Below are positions 8,664 to 18,600 of a stretch of 64,000 nucleotides of DNA, piece by piece. The DNA comes from Paraflavitalea sp. CAU 1676 (GTDB lineage Bacteria > Bacteroidota > Bacteroidia > Chitinophagales > Chitinophagaceae): NCBI RefSeq assembly GCF_029223285.1, contig NZ_JARHUJ010000001.1, positions 992,001 to 1,056,000 of the forward strand, in the 5' to 3' direction. The translations under genes and the position numbers were made by a program. Below the pieces are notes generated by a model. That model had not been told where the DNA came from, made no database searches, and saw nothing but the letters and a program-made list of their open reading frames with translations. Each line of letters starts with the position of its first letter. Position 1 is the stretch's first letter.

Positions 8664-8690
8664 AATACCACTTTGTGGTAGTTTTTACTA
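8664..8690. promoter_or_regulatory. 27-base element with TACCAC-TTT-GTGGTA palindrome, upstream copy
   Basis: Same 27-base element as at 7816-7842 with one difference. The palindromic core (8667-8681) is 36 bases before the start codon of the NarL-type regulator, the right place for an operator. NarL-family proteins bind TACYYMT-like inverted heptamers; the resemblance is suggestive only. Confidence 0.55.
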
Positions 8691-8786
8691 CTCACCTTAT
8701 ACTATGCTGTTATACAGGCTAGTTATATAAATATACCTAAATGTGGGTTATCCTTTGTGCCGATTCCGATGGGTGTGCTGAACTTG

Positions 8787-9437
8787 TTAAGTATTGGGGA
8801 CGAACAGTAGATATTTCTCTTTGAAGTATTCTTCCGGAAAGATCTCGAACATCTCTAAAACGGTTGGTTTGCAACCGCTTTCAGCTATCTCAACTGTTAA
8901 GTCGCCTCCTTTCAGGCAGATGAGGCCCGGGTTACGGTGTTGTGTGGCAGATACTTTCTTTAGCAGCGGTTTTGACCATTGCCAGAGGTTTTGCAATGGC
9001 GCCACTGCCCTTGATACTACGTAATCGAACTTGCGGTTCTTGAGGTCTTCTATGCGGCTATGTTGACTCGTTACATTCTGCAGGCCCAGTGCTTCGCTAA
9101 CAGCCTGTACGACCTTGATCTTTTTACCGATACTATCTACCAGGTGAAACCGCACTTCGGGGTAAAAGATGGCCAGGGGGATGCCGGGAAAGCCGCCGCC
9201 TGTACCCAGGTCTACTACTTCGAGGCCTGGCGCCATTTCGAAGGCAGCTGCAATGCTTAAGCTGTGCAGTACATGCTTTTCGTAAAGGCTTTCCATGTCT
9301 TTGCGCGAGATCACATTGATCTTGCTGTTCCAGTCTGTATATAGCTCTTCCAATGCACCGAACTGTTGCAGTTGGGTGGGCGTGAAGTCACCAAAGTACT
9401 TGGTGATCAATGCCAGTTTTTCTTGGGCTTTTTCCAT
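8787..9437 (-). CDS. rsmG: 16S rRNA (guanine-527-N7)-methyltransferase RsmG
   Basis: RsmG (GidB) methylates N7 of G527 in 16S rRNA with S-adenosylmethionine. The SAM-binding motif is VDLGTGGGFPGIPLA, and the VVSRAVAPL and later LICLKGG segments are typical. I choose the ATG at 9437, giving 216 residues, the usual family length; a longer frame to 9494 would add 19 atypical residues. The start lies inside the 3' end of the upstream glycosyltransferase gene (31-base overlap), so translation is probably coupled. Loss of rsmG is known in other bacteria to give low-level streptomycin resistance. Confidence 0.95.
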   Translation of the reverse strand: MEKAQEKLALITKYFGDFTPTQLQQFGALEELYTDWNSKINVISRKDMESLYEKHVLHSLSIAAAFEMAPGLEVVDLGTGGGFPGIPLAIFYPEVRFHLVDSIGKKIKVVQAVSEALGLQNVTSQHSRIEDLKNRKFDYVVSRAVAPLQNLWQWSKPLLKKVSATQHRNPGLICLKGGDLTVEIAESGCKPTVLEMFEIFPEEYFKEKYLLFVPNT

Positions 9438-10537
9438 AATGCCGGCGCAAAGATGCAATAATAAATGAACATCCAGATATCCAACAGCCACCACCAGGCA
9501 AAAAGATCCTTCTCGTTGAGCTTTTCCATAGACTTTTTATAGATAATGCCCTGGCTGATACAGCGTATGAGAAAGATGCCCAGGCTGATGCGCCAATCGA
9601 AGAAAATGGCGCTGAGTATGAGCAGTGGGTAAAACAGGAAGTGGGTCAGTCCATAGAGACCCAACAGGAATCTATGAACGGGTTTGTAGAATTTACCGGT
9701 GGTGAAGTGACGGTTCTTTTGTCTCCACCAATCTCCAAAGGTTTTCTTAGGGGCCGACAAGGTGATGGCATCTTCATCGATCATGATGCTGGTATTGTGC
9801 TTATTGGCAACGCGGTTGATGAAGAGGTCATCATCGCCGCTCAATACGTGATTGATAGAAGAGAATCCTTTATTGGCAAAGAACAGTCCTTTCTTATAAG
9901 AGAGGTTGCGGCCTACCCCCATATAGGGTAAGCCAGCCAGGGCAAATGAAAGGTATTGCAAGGCTGCGTGAAAGGTCTCGAACCTGATCAGCTTATTGAG
10001 TATACCGGGTTGTTTGTGGTAAGCACCATAACCCAACACTACTTCTGTTCCGTTTCCATAAGCATATTGCATTTTCTGCATCCAGTTTTCGGAAGCTGGC
10101 ACGCAATCTGCATCTGTGAGCAGCAATATTTCATGGTGGGCTTCCTTGATGCCGATAGACAAAGGATACTTTTTACCGGGGATGCCTTTTGCTTCCTGCT
10201 CCAGGTTGACGATGTGCAGGTTCTTGAATGTCTTGCGGAACTCTTCGAGCAGGTAACGTGTTTCGTCCTGGCTGTTGTGATTCACGACGATCACTTCATG
10301 GGTGCTGGGATAGGTTTGCACCAATACGCCAGGCAGGTTCTTGGCAAGATTGGCAGCTTCATCCCGGGCACAAATGATTACACTTACTGCATATGTTTGT
10401 GACTGGACCTTCTCGGCCGGCTTGTACCAGGCAAGCTTTTGAAAGATTATCCAATAATAAAGCAGTTGAATTAAGGCTACGAGGCAAAACACATAAAACA
10501 ACACCTGCCACCAGTTAACTAATGACAAAAAGGCCAT
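9407..10537 (-). CDS. Membrane glycosyltransferase, family 2
   Basis: A 376-residue GT2 enzyme. An N-terminal membrane segment (about residues 10-32) precedes the GT-A catalytic domain: VSVIICARDEA at its start, the D-x-D of LLTDADC, a second acidic cluster GDDD, and RQKNRH, which matches the Q/R-x-x-R-W-type motif of processive enzymes. Two or three further membrane helices follow (about 290-370). It probably transfers a sugar from a nucleotide donor to a lipid or growing glycan at the inner membrane, as in poly-N-acetylglucosamine-synthase-like proteins. The substrate cannot be told from sequence. Its 3' end overlaps rsmG. Confidence 0.88.
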   Translation of the reverse strand: MAFLSLVNWWQVLFYVFCLVALIQLLYYWIIFQKLAWYKPAEKVQSQTYAVSVIICARDEAANLAKNLPGVLVQTYPSTHEVIVVNHNSQDETRYLLEEFRKTFKNLHIVNLEQEAKGIPGKKYPLSIGIKEAHHEILLLTDADCVPASENWMQKMQYAYGNGTEVVLGYGAYHKQPGILNKLIRFETFHAALQYLSFALAGLPYMGVGRNLSYKKGLFFANKGFSSINHVLSGDDDLFINRVANKHNTSIMIDEDAITLSAPKKTFGDWWRQKNRHFTTGKFYKPVHRFLLGLYGLTHFLFYPLLILSAIFFDWRISLGIFLIRCISQGIIYKKSMEKLNEKDLFAWWWLLDIWMFIYYCIFAPALWKKPKKNWH

Positions 10538-10766
10538 ACATACAATTTAGGGTCAAACGCGAACAAAATACAAAAATACGGGACTAACCCTAAGAATCGG
10601 GGATAATCATTTCACAAGCTGTTAATTATGCATTCAATTATACCCGTAACAGACCAGGACTGACTGGTGTGTCGGGTACACAAGTGGTTTATAATCACCT
10701 GAGTGCGAGGACATTTGTTGAAATCTGAGCATCAATTCCTAAATCCAGTTTATCTTGCGGCCCATT

Positions 10767-11906
10767 ATGGCTGTTTTACAATTTGAACTGGAGGTGACCG
10801 ATGAGCGGTCGAAAGCCCGGACTGGTACTATTACAACCGACCATGGCAAGATCGAGACCCCTATTTTTATGCCTGTTGGTACGGTGGGTAGTGTAAAGGC
10901 AGTATCACAGCAACAACTGAAACAGGATGTACAGGCCCAGATCATCCTGGGTAATACCTACCATTTGTACCTGCGGCCTGGTCTGGATGTATTTGAGCAG
11001 GCTGGCGGCTTACATAAGTTCAATGGATGGGACCGGCCGATCCTGACCGATAGCGGCGGTTACCAGGTATTTTCTCTTGCCTCGAGCCGCAAGATCACCG
11101 AAGAAGGTGTGGTGTTTCAATCGCATATCGATGGCTCGCGCCATTTGTTTACACCGGAGCGGGTGATGGACATCCAGCGCTCCATAGGCGCCGATATCAT
11201 CATGGCCTTTGATGAATGCCCGCCCTATCCGAGTGACTACGCCTATGCAAAGAAATCGATGGAGCTTACCCATCGCTGGTTAGACCGCTGCTTCAGGCAT
11301 TTCAACAATACGCCCGACAAGTATGGTTATACGCAAAACCTGTTTCCCATTATCCAGGGCAGCACGTTTGCCGACCTGCGTAAAGCTTCGAGTGAGTTCG
11401 TTGCTTCGCAAAATGCGGCCGGCAATGCTATAGGTGGTTTAAGCGTGGGTGAGCCGGATAATATGATGTATGAGTTTACGGAATCCTGTTGCGACCTGTT
11501 GCCGGCTAACAAGCCCCGTTACCTGATGGGTGTGGGTACTCCCTGGAATATCCTGGAGTGTATTGCGTTGGGTGTGGACATGTTCGATTGTGTGATGCCT
11601 ACCCGCAACGGCCGCAATGCCATGTTGTTTACTTCCAAAGGGGTGATCAATATCGACAACAAGAAATGGGAGAAAGACTTTACTCCGCTCGATGATGGTA
11701 TCGATTGCGAAGTGAGTAATTATTATAATAAGGCTTATCTGCGTCACCTGATGAAGGCGAAAGAGATCCTGGGCCTCACCATTGCCAGCGTCCACAATCT
11801 TGCTTTTTACCTGTGGCTGGTAAAGGAAGCACGCAAGCATATACAGCAAGGAGATTTCCTGAGCTGGAAGAATGAGATGGTGCCGGTGCTGCAACAAAGA
11901 CTTTGA
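10767..11906 (+). CDS. tgt: tRNA-guanine transglycosylase
   Basis: Tgt swaps guanine-34 for preQ1 (bacteria) in tRNAs with GUN anticodons, a step in queuosine synthesis. The nucleophile region MAFDECPPY, TDSGGYQVFSLA, GLSVGE and the second active-site Asp in DMFDCVMPTRNGRN are all present. I choose the ATG at 10767 (379 residues); a TTG four codons upstream is possible. In the zinc-binding region only one of the three expected cysteines remains (DGIDCEVSNYY), while the following AYLRHL and VHNLAFYL are conserved. I believe similar loss occurs in other Bacteroidota Tgt proteins. The gene ends before a strong terminator. Confidence 0.95.
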   Translation: MAVLQFELEVTDERSKARTGTITTDHGKIETPIFMPVGTVGSVKAVSQQQLKQDVQAQIILGNTYHLYLRPGLDVFEQAGGLHKFNGWDRPILTDSGGYQVFSLASSRKITEEGVVFQSHIDGSRHLFTPERVMDIQRSIGADIIMAFDECPPYPSDYAYAKKSMELTHRWLDRCFRHFNNTPDKYGYTQNLFPIIQGSTFADLRKASSEFVASQNAAGNAIGGLSVGEPDNMMYEFTESCCDLLPANKPRYLMGVGTPWNILECIALGVDMFDCVMPTRNGRNAMLFTSKGVINIDNKKWEKDFTPLDDGIDCEVSNYYNKAYLRHLMKAKEILGLTIASVHNLAFYLWLVKEARKHIQQGDFLSWKNEMVPVLQQRL

Positions 11907-11920
11907 TCTCTCTGCTAAAA

Positions 11921-11954
11921 AAGAATCCCGCCAGACCGGCGGGATTCTTTTTTT
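11921..11954. terminator. Terminator between tgt and a convergent esterase gene
   Basis: A perfect 12-base-pair stem (11921-11932 with 11938-11949), 5-base loop and eight T on the plus strand, 14 bases after the tgt stop. A-rich bases on the other side may let it also serve the convergent minus-strand gene. Confidence 0.9.
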
Positions 11955-11958
11955 ATAG

Positions 11959-12747
11959 TTACCTTTTTTTCTGTGCGAACAGCCAGCTCAGGAGGTCGGG
12001 CTCTTTGAAGGCATTGTCCCAACTGTTATGGCCTACGCCGGGGTATTCGCTGTACTTTACTTTGGCTTTGGCTGCTTTGAGGGCATCTACCATGCGGCGC
12101 GAATGCGATGGCAATACGGTATTGTCCTTATCCCCATGGAAGACCCATAAGGGGAATTTGCGGGCATAGGTGACCACTTTAGCGGGATCGCCACCGCCGC
12201 AGATGGGGAAGGCGGCGGCAAAGAAGCCGGCCTTGCGCCATAGTATTTCGAAGGTTCCCATGCCGCCCATGGAGAGGCCGCCTACATAGATCTTGCGTTT
12301 GTTGACGGTGCCGGTAGCAGCCATCGAGTCGAGGAGCTGGCTTACGAGGCCGAGGGCTGTGCCGATGGGGCGGTCGGACGGATAATAGAGTCCATTGAGG
12401 GAATCCTTACGATTGGGATCGCGGTCGATCCGGGCCCAGAAGTCGTTTTTAGGGCATTGGGGGAATATCACGATGGCCGGGAATTTGGCGCGGTTGGCGG
12501 CATCGAGGAAGAGGTAGGAGCCGTGCACCAGTTGTGCTTCGTTGTCATTGCCTCTTTCGCCGGCGCCATGGAGCACCAGTATGAGCGGATACTTTTTGGC
12601 CGCATCATAATTTTCGGGATACAGGAGGCGGTAGCGCAGGGTATCCTGGTTGCGGATGAATTCCTTTTTCCCAAACAGGCTCTTGTCCTGAGCCATAGAT
12701 AAGGCTGTTACATACAGCAATAGCAAGGTTAATGTTGATCTTAGCAT
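11959..12747 (-). CDS. Secreted alpha/beta-hydrolase (esterase, PHB-depolymerase-like)
   Basis: A 262-residue alpha/beta-hydrolase with a signal peptide (cleavage near AQD, residue 20). The oxyanion region is LVLHGAGERGND; the nucleophile Ser is in GLSMGGMG; the acid is the Asp of FHGDKDNTV and the His is in GVGHNSWDNAF. This set is typical of the feruloyl-esterase/LpqC/PHB-depolymerase-like group often annotated as prolyl oligopeptidase family. It should act in the periplasm or outside on ester-linked polymers or oligosaccharide esters. It stands alone between tgt and the LptF/G gene. Confidence 0.88.
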   Translation of the reverse strand: MLRSTLTLLLLYVTALSMAQDKSLFGKKEFIRNQDTLRYRLLYPENYDAAKKYPLILVLHGAGERGNDNEAQLVHGSYLFLDAANRAKFPAIVIFPQCPKNDFWARIDRDPNRKDSLNGLYYPSDRPIGTALGLVSQLLDSMAATGTVNKRKIYVGGLSMGGMGTFEILWRKAGFFAAAFPICGGGDPAKVVTYARKFPLWVFHGDKDNTVLPSHSRRMVDALKAAKAKVKYSEYPGVGHNSWDNAFKEPDLLSWLFAQKKR

Positions 12748-12893
12748 AGGCTTAAAGATACTAAATCCGGTTGCTGATTGCCGCTCTCTTAATTAAGTGA
12801 TAAGATTGCCCATTTTGGGGCGGCTTGCCGGGGAGCTGATTATTTTTGCGCTACATTTGCCAGCGTTCATTGCGGGCACGCCATTGCATAGTT

Positions 12894-13994
12894 ATGAAAA
12901 TACTCGACTGGTACATATTAAAGAAATTTCTTACTACTACTCTGTTCATTGCTTTGATCTTTACCCTGATCTCGGTAGTGATCGATACGAGTGAAAAGGC
13001 GGATGATTTTGTGAAGTCGGGCTTGTCGACTTACCAGATCATCATGAAGTATTATGTGGGTTTTGTGCCCTTTATCCTGTCGATGATTTTTCCGCTGATG
13101 GTGTTCATTGCGGTGATCTTCTTTACCTCCAAGATGGCCGGCCGTTCGGAGATCATTGCGATCCTGGCAGGTGGTGTACGGTTTAATCGTATGCTGCGCC
13201 CCTATATGATCGGTGCTGGCCTGCTGGGCGGCTTTTTCTGGTATGCTTCGCAGTACCTGATCCCCAAGGCCAACGTTATCTATGGCAATTTCCAGGCTAC
13301 TTATATCGATTCCAAGAGTTCTTATGAACAAGGCGAGTACAGTAAACGTGGCCGTAACTATTATATAAGGATCGACTCCACCACTTTTGCAGGGTTGCGT
13401 AACTACGATACGTCGTCCAAATCGGCCAATGGCGGTTTCTTTATGGACCGTATGAAAGGAACACAGGTGGTCTATAACCTGCGGGCCGAAACCATCAAAT
13501 GGGATACTGGTAAAAAAGGCTGGATGCTGGAGAATGCCGTGGAGCGCAAGATCGATGGGTTGAAGGAAACGGTGGTAGCTATCCCGTCGATGCCAATTAA
13601 GTTGAATGTTAAGCCAAATGAGATCAGGTACGACAAGTACCTCAAAGATAAAATGACCACGCCCGAGTTGAACCGCTTTATCCGTGCCGAAGAGGCGCGG
13701 GGTACCGAGGGCTTGAACGATTACCGGGTAGCCCGTTACCGGCGCGACGCTACGCCCGTGTCGGTAGTGATCCTCACCCTGATCGGCGCTACGGTGGCTG
13801 CGCGTAAAACAAGGGGTGGCAGTGGTTTACACCTAGCAACGGGCATCATCACTGCGGCCATCTTCGTGGTGATGGACAAGTTCTCTCTTACCTTCTCTAC
13901 CAAGGGCAATTTCCCTCCTTTGCTGGCTGCCTGGATGCCCAATATCATCTTTGGCAGCATTGCGATCTGGCTTTACCGTACAGCTCCCAAGTAA
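12894..13994 (+). CDS. LptF/LptG-family permease (YjgP/YjgQ)
   Basis: A 366-residue inner-membrane protein of the YjgP/YjgQ family, which with LptB extracts lipopolysaccharide from the inner membrane and passes it to LptC/LptA. The N terminus MKILDWYILKKFL is the family signature. Three membrane helices (about residues 15-35, 55-80, 100-120) are followed by a periplasmic beta-jellyroll and three C-terminal helices (about 285-360). I choose the ATG at 12894 because the 16 extra residues of the longer frame are not family-like. TATTTTTG at 12841-12848 with TTTG at 12814 is a possible promoter with a long 23-base spacer. Whether it is LptF or LptG cannot be decided here. Confidence 0.9.
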   Translation: MKILDWYILKKFLTTTLFIALIFTLISVVIDTSEKADDFVKSGLSTYQIIMKYYVGFVPFILSMIFPLMVFIAVIFFTSKMAGRSEIIAILAGGVRFNRMLRPYMIGAGLLGGFFWYASQYLIPKANVIYGNFQATYIDSKSSYEQGEYSKRGRNYYIRIDSTTFAGLRNYDTSSKSANGGFFMDRMKGTQVVYNLRAETIKWDTGKKGWMLENAVERKIDGLKETVVAIPSMPIKLNVKPNEIRYDKYLKDKMTTPELNRFIRAEEARGTEGLNDYRVARYRRDATPVSVVILTLIGATVAARKTRGGSGLHLATGIITAAIFVVMDKFSLTFSTKGNFPPLLAAWMPNIIFGSIAIWLYRTAPK

Positions 13995-14165
13995 GTATTG
14001 CTTACGCTGACTGACCTTCCAATGACCTTCTGCATCTACCATAATGCAGGGGGAATGCTATACTGTTGTGCAGCCGAAATAATCAAGCAATAAGGGCGGG
14101 ATTAGAATAAAATAAATAATTACACTCTTTATTAAAAGCCTATTAATTTGGGGGTTTGACAGGCA

Positions 14166-14194
14166 TTTGGGCCAACAGGGTTGAATTAATTTTG
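14166..14194 (+). promoter_or_regulatory. Candidate promoter of citrate synthase
   Basis: TAATTTTG (14187-14194) fits TAnnTTTG and TTTG (14166-14169) fits the -33 box, but the 17-base spacer is shorter than the usual 19-21. It lies in the 288-base AT-rich gap before the citrate synthase gene. Confidence 0.35.
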
Positions 14195-14282
14195 TTCTAT
14201 TGAGCGAGTTTGATTTAACTTTAGCGGCCAAGAAACCAACTCCTGTAAATTCTACGTTTTTTATATATAATCTTGTTGCATC

Positions 14283-15608
14283 ATGGGCACTTTAAAAGAC
14301 AGGTTCAAAGCAAAAGCAGACAGCGAAGCGGTAGAGATCAAAAATCTACTGAAAGAACATGGTACCAAAAAGATCGGTGAAGTGCAATTATCACAAGTGT
14401 ACCAGGGTATGCGTGGTATTACCGGACTTGTTACCGAAACTTCTTTACTGGACTCACAGGAAGGTATCCGTTTCCGCGGTTATTCCATTCCTGAACTGCA
14501 GGAGAAGCTTCCAAAGATCAAAGGCGGTAGTGAGCCTCTGCCCGAAGGTTTGTTTTTCCTGATGCTGATCGGTGAACTGCCTGCTGAAGCTGATGTTGCC
14601 GACCTGAGCTCCATGTGGCAACGCCGTTCTCACGTGCCCAGCCACGTGTTTGATGCTATCGATGCTTTGCCTGTAACGGCTCACCCCATGACGATGTTTG
14701 TAACGGGTATCATGGCCCTGCAAACCGAAAGCAATTTCGCCAAGCGTTATGCGGAAGGTATCAACAAGAAAGATTACTGGGAACCTGTCTTCGATGATGC
14801 GATGGACCTTATTGCCCGTTTACCCCGGGTTGCTGCCTACATCTATCGCAGAAAATATAAGAACAGTCAGCATATTCAACCTAATGGTTTGCTCGATTGG
14901 GCTGGTAACCTGGCGCATATGCTGGGCTTTGAAGATGAAAGCTTCAAGGAACTGATGCGTTTGTATATGTCCATTCATGCTGACCACGAAGGTGGTAACG
15001 TATCGGCACATACTACTCACCTGGTAGGATCTGCATTGAGCGATCCTTACCTGAGCCTGGCTGCCGGTATGAACGGATTGGCCGGTCCGCTGCACGGTCT
15101 TGCTAACCAGGAAGTGATCAAGTGGATCTATGAAATGCGTGAGGAGCTGAAGGCGGAAAGTCCTTCCCGCGCACAGATCGGTGAATATGTGAAGAAGACC
15201 CTGAGCGAAGGTAAAGTAGTACCGGGTTATGGTCACGCCGTATTGCGTAAGACCGATCCCCGCTTTACGGCACAAATGGAGTTCGGTAAGAAGCATATGC
15301 CCAATGATCCGTTGGTGCAAACAGTTTGGAACATCTATGAAGAAGTTCCCCCGATCCTCCAGTCAATGGGAAAGATCAAGAACCCCTGGCCAAACGTGGA
15401 TGCCCACAGTGGTGCACTGCTGGTTCACTATGGCCTGGTAGAATATGAATTCTATACGGTGTTGTTTGGCGTAAGCCGTGCGCTGGGTGTTATGGCAAGC
15501 CTGATCTGGGATCGTGCGCTGGCATTCCCGATCGAAAGACCCAAGTCGGTTACCACGGCCCTCGTGAAGCGTTGGCTGAATGGTGAAGACGAGATCTGGG
15601 GTGATTAA
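14283..15608 (+). CDS. gltA: Citrate synthase, eukaryotic-like type
   Basis: A 441-residue citrate synthase condensing oxaloacetate with acetyl-CoA, the entry to the TCA cycle. Catalytic residues: H271 in AGPLHGLAN, H318 in PGYGHAVLRKTDPR and the Asp of NVDAHSGALL. IHADHEGGNVSAHTT (H232, H235) is also conserved. The N-terminal segment (LKDRFKAKADSE, LLKEHGTKKIGEV) and overall motifs follow the mitochondrial-like branch rather than the hexameric NADH-regulated GltA of enterobacteria, as expected in several Bacteroidota. A single gene with its own promoter region and terminator. Confidence 0.95.
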   Translation: MGTLKDRFKAKADSEAVEIKNLLKEHGTKKIGEVQLSQVYQGMRGITGLVTETSLLDSQEGIRFRGYSIPELQEKLPKIKGGSEPLPEGLFFLMLIGELPAEADVADLSSMWQRRSHVPSHVFDAIDALPVTAHPMTMFVTGIMALQTESNFAKRYAEGINKKDYWEPVFDDAMDLIARLPRVAAYIYRRKYKNSQHIQPNGLLDWAGNLAHMLGFEDESFKELMRLYMSIHADHEGGNVSAHTTHLVGSALSDPYLSLAAGMNGLAGPLHGLANQEVIKWIYEMREELKAESPSRAQIGEYVKKTLSEGKVVPGYGHAVLRKTDPRFTAQMEFGKKHMPNDPLVQTVWNIYEEVPPILQSMGKIKNPWPNVDAHSGALLVHYGLVEYEFYTVLFGVSRALGVMASLIWDRALAFPIERPKSVTTALVKRWLNGEDEIWGD

Positions 15609-15645
15609 TGCAACCGGTAATACGTTAACAAATGATATTGCAAAG

Positions 15646-15671
15646 CGGCTATCCAATGGATAGCCGTTTTT
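15646..15671 (+). terminator. Terminator of citrate synthase
   Basis: A perfect 9-base-pair stem (15646-15654 with 15658-15666), 3-base loop and T run, 38 bases after the stop codon. It also separates the convergent recB gene. Confidence 0.85.
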
Positions 15672-15679
15672 GTTGTGGG

Positions 15680-18600
15680 TTACCCCAGTATGCGTTCCAA
15701 TGCCTGTATCTTTTCGAAGGAAGGTTTGTGGGTGAAGATGCCTGTTTCGCTGTTGGCGCGCACGCCGCGCACGAACAGGTATACGACGCCGCCAAACTGG
15801 GTGTCGTAGTCGAACCTGCCCAGGCGGCTTTCGAGGTATTTCTTCACCGCTACAGTATAGATCAGGTACTGCAGGTGATAGTTGTGCTCATTCATTGCCT
15901 GCGCAATGCTCTCCGGCGAGTAGTTGGCGAGCGTATTGCCGAGGTAATTCGATTTCCAATCCAGGATATAGTATCGCCCTTCGTGTTCGAAGAACAGATC
16001 GATCTTTCCATTCATCATGCCCTCCAACACATTGCCCGGTAATCCATAGAGGGTTCGGATGAGTATGGCCGATTGATCATCGGCCAGGGCGTGCAATGCC
16101 TCCGGGGCAAAGCCGGGTACCGGGAAGTCGAACTCGAATTCTGTCATCTTCCTCTGCCAGGCGATATCGGAGAGGGTGAACGGTGTGGCTTCTCCGCCGA
16201 TGTTCGTGTACAACACCTGCTGCAACATCTCCTTCAGCATCGGCTGGTACATTTCCTGCTGACCCGGTGCAAACCGTCGTATCGCTTCTTCCAGCCATTT
16301 ATCCCAGCGGCTGTCGTCTCCAAAATGGATGTTCTCGAATATGAAGTGGAGGAAATTACCGGTCTTGGCTCCTCTGCGTAATTCATAAAACACAAAGTTG
16401 TCGTAGGCGACCGGTAAGGGGAATGCACCCGGTGGCTTCGCCTGATCCTGGTGAGCTGCCAGCAAGGTATAACTGAGCTTGCGCCAGTGCTCTTCTTTCA
16501 GCACAAAGTTGACCCTGGAAGGATGATACTTCGGCGAGGTGGCGATAGATTGCTTTCTGCTGCCGGATGGTGCTTCCGGTACGTCGTCGGTAAAGGCGAT
16601 CAAGGAAGGATCGGCTGATGCGAGTGCCTGTACAAAAGTGGCCAGCGTGGAGGACTTGTAATACAGGTTGCGGAAGATATAACAGGTGTATACGGCCCGT
16701 GTAATGGCTACGTACAACAAACGCCTGTTTTCCTGTTCGGCCTGCTGTTGATACCAAAGCAATTGTTGCTCGTTGAGACGGCTTCTTTCTGCCCCGATAT
16801 AATCGCCTGTTTCCGGATCACGGAAGCTGATGAACTCCTGTCGTTTGTTCTCGGTAAAATCAAGAAAGGGGGCCAGGACGATATTGTACTCGAGGCCCTT
16901 GCTTTTGTGGATGGTAACGATGCGCACGGCCTCTTCATCGCTTTCCATCCGTTGTATGTATTCATCGCCTTCGGCTGTCATACCATCGATGCCGCGCTTG
17001 AGCCACGAAAGCAGTTCGGGAGCGGAGAGGTTCTTGCGGTTCTCGGCCTGATGCACCAGCTCGATGAGTTGGAATAGATTGGTGATGACCCTTTCTCCAT
17101 TGCCGGCCGGGGCAGACAGCAATACCTGCCTCACCCTGAAGTCGGACACGAAGTGCATCAATGCCGTATATATGCCATCCTGCGCCCAACGGTTCTTATA
17201 GGCTGAAAATAATTCGAGTACTACTCCATCGTCGAGTGAAAGGATCTGTGCCGTATCGAAGCCGGTGAATGGGGAGAGCAGTGCCCTATTGATGGATGAA
17301 CGATCGGGGCTTGCGATCGCTTCCATGAGGTAAAGCAAATAGTTGGCTTCCTCCGACTGCAATACTTTGGCATCGTCGATGGTGACCGATGGGATGCCGA
17401 GACGGGATAGATATTGTTTGATATCACGCCCCTGTGCACCCGTACGTACCAATATACCGATATCGGTAGGGATGGGTTTGCGTTTATTACCTTTCTTGTC
17501 GATCAGGTAACGGTCGCTGTTGAGCAACCAGGCTACCTGCCTCGCTACAGCCTCGAGCAACAAAGCACTCTTGGCACAGGAGCAGATGGTGATGGCTGCT
17601 TCTTCCTCCTGATTGGCTAAGAAGCTGCCTTTGCTATTGCTCTCCGGACTTTCTACCGCTATGTAATTGATAACATCTTCCTGTTGCTCGAAGTAGAAGG
17701 TATCGAAGTTGGGTTGCGGCAAAAAGAACTGGTTCATGCCCTCGATCATCCGTTTCGATGACCGGTAATTGTGGTTCATGCCATAGAGGTGCTGTACCGA
17801 GTCCCTTGCTTTGAAATAAGTGAATATATCGGCCTTACGCCAGGCATAGATGCTTTGCTTGGGGTCGCCGATGTAAAAGAGTATAGTGTGTTCGCCGAAT
17901 GCTTTATCGAATATCTCGAACTGTTGCCGGTCGGTGTCCTGGAACTCGTCGATGAAGACCGCTTTGTACTTCTTGCGTAATACCTCTACCAGTTTCTGGT
18001 TGTTGCGCTCAACCAGTGCCCGGTGCAGGTTACCAATGAGGTCATCATATCCCAATACATTGTGCCGCTCTTTGTAAGCGGCGATGCCTTTGCCTACTTC
18101 CTGTATGGCGAAGTGATTGATCTGCTGGTAGATGTTCTGCAGGGCGTTCTCTTTAGCTTCTTCTTCTGCTTCAAAACGGGCCAGGTGCTGTAAAAGGTCG
18201 GGGAACAATTTTACTACGTATTGTGTAGTCTTCTTTTCCCCGATGGCTGCCGCCAGTGCTGCGGGATCACCAACCAACGGTAGCAGTCCTTTTTTTGCAT
18301 GGGTATTGCTTTCACACTGGGTACGCAGGTGATCGGCGTTTTGCGCAATATAGTGATGGAGGGCTTCCGTTGACTTGTCGAGGTTTTGCTGCATGCCAGT
18401 GAGTAGTTGAAGCCACTCGTCCTGTATCTTCTTATCAAATGAATAGGTGGTGTTTTCATCAAAGCCAGGGTATCTCTTTCCGCTTTGATGGTTCTTCAGC
18501 ACTTCGGTAATATTGGCCTTGAGGTCTTTGTGCCACAACAACCTGAGCAGGGGAAAGGGCAGGGTGGTGATGCTGCGTCGCCAGAACCTGTTCATTTCAT

